Shown: positions 5,106-5,617 of the stretch, piece after piece
Layout: the number at the start of each line of letters is the position of its first letter
Numbering within the stretch: the stretch's first letter is position 1
Assembly (NCBI GenBank): GCA_021731425.1
Contig: JAKFXJ010000061.1
Coordinates: forward strand, 1 to 5,617
Direction: 5' to 3'
DNA length: 5,617 nucleotides
Source of the DNA: Limnohabitans sp.
GTDB taxonomy: Bacteria; Pseudomonadota; Gammaproteobacteria; Burkholderiales; Burkholderiaceae_C
The notes under the pieces: generated by a model
Database searches by the model: none
Told to the model about the DNA's origin: nothing
What the model saw: only the letters and a program-made list of their open reading frames with translations
Position numbers and translations under genes: made by a program

Positions 5106-5617
5106 TCAAAACGAGGAGTTTGCCGTCAATCCAAATTCTTGGGCGAGCAACTCGTAAGAGTGCATTTGCGCTGCAGGGTCATGTGTCCAGGTGATGACCA
5201 CAAGCTCTTGCACCTCCAGCCGCGCAGCCAGTTGGCGCAGCTTGCGGCCCACCGTGGCCGCCGAGCCGATCAGAGCCCCCTCACGCAGGCGCTGCAGCGC
5301 AAATTGTTCAGCGGGGCTGTAATCACGCGCCGCTTGTTCGGGCGGCAACAGCGCCCCGATGCGGCCCAAATTCCGGTCCATCTTCCAGCGGGCGCGGCTT
5401 TCAAACAGGCGCAGGGCCTCTTCGTCCGTGTCGGCTGCCAAGGCCCAGACACACAAGGCGGCATGAGGCTTGGCCAAGCCCGCACTGGGGCGGAAGGTTT
5501 CGCGGTAGATTTGCAGGGCTTCGTCTGCCCCCTGACCGTCGGTGATGAAGTAGGCAAACGCATAAGGCAGGCCCAAATGCGCGGCCAGCTGGGCGCCGTA
5601 GTCGGAGCTGCCCAGCA
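5106..5617 (-). CDS. LLM class (bacterial luciferase-like) flavin-dependent oxidoreductase, C-terminal part
   Basis: The gene runs off the right edge; 169 residues of the C-terminal part are visible, about half of a usual LLM protein of roughly 330-350 residues. The visible part opens with LGSSDYGAQLAAH and continues LGLPYAFAYF, a recognisable segment of the MsnO8-like subgroup of LLM monooxygenases. It is followed by YRETFRPS, CVWALAADTDEEA and a helical tail ending GLTANSSF. Such enzymes are TIM-barrel proteins that use reduced FMN and oxygen to oxidise a substrate, with flavin supplied by a separate reductase. The reading frame continues without a stop to the window end, so an ATG-like start inside is not expected. 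Its stop lies 25 bases before the MetE-like ATG, making a shared transcript likely. The substrate is unknown. Confidence 0.88.
   Translation of the reverse strand, partial: LGSSDYGAQLAAHLGLPYAFAYFITDGQGADEALQIYRETFRPSAGLAKPHAALCVWALAADTDEEALRLFESRARWKMDRNLGRIGALLPPEQAARDYSPAEQFALQRLREGALIGSAATVGRKLRQLAARLEVQELVVITWTHDPAAQMHSYELLAQEFGLTANSSF

Noticed and set aside
3947..5194. Plus-strand open frame of 415 codons opposite the MetE-like gene
   Set aside because: It runs antisense to a gene with clear zinc-ligand motifs, is rich in His, Gly and Leu as such shadows are, shows no family motif, and extends across two other genes' ends.

Overview
The window looks like a piece of a betaproteobacterial chromosome, most likely order Burkholderiales and family Comamonadaceae. 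This is a judgement from protein similarity and from the moderately high GC content; I could not run a search. It holds seven genes, one of them cut by the right edge, and a degenerate gene end at the left edge. Intergenic regions are short and no stretch over 300 bases lacks a gene.

Left part (1-1625), accessory in character: a remnant or frameshifted 3' end of an unidentified gene (to 188) is followed by a strong intrinsic terminator. Then comes a two-gene cassette of small proteins, DUF4160 (408-677) and DUF2442 (689-931), a pairing that resembles toxin-antitoxin-type modules, with its own sigma70-like promoter. A second terminator follows; it is identical to the first outside its four-base loop and is shared with the convergent PaaI-like thioesterase gene (1005-1430, minus). 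Two copies of an unusual dispersed element (276-342 and 1516-1600) lie in inverted orientation around this region. Each has a nearly invariant core of about 31 bases inside a long inverted repeat, but the arm sequences of the two copies are unrelated.

Middle part (1626-3204), housekeeping: murB (minus; peptidoglycan precursor synthesis) and a yajQ-family gene (plus; nucleotide/cyclic-di-GMP-binding protein) diverge from a 40-base gap.

Right part (3227-5617), all on the minus strand: transcription would run from a luciferase-like flavin-dependent oxidoreductase (cut by the window end), through a short 'core' MetE-type methionine synthase (4061-5080), to a 2-oxoglutarate/Fe(II) dioxygenase of the 2OG-Fe_Oxy_2 type (3227-3973). 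The first two are 25 bases apart and probably co-transcribed; the third follows after an 87-base gap carrying short repeats. Together they suggest an oxygen-linked methionine or sulfur amino-acid locus.

The least explained items are the conserved-core/variable-arm element, the terminator duplication around the DUF4160-DUF2442 pair, and the grouping of a folate-independent-type methionine synthase with two oxygen-dependent enzymes.
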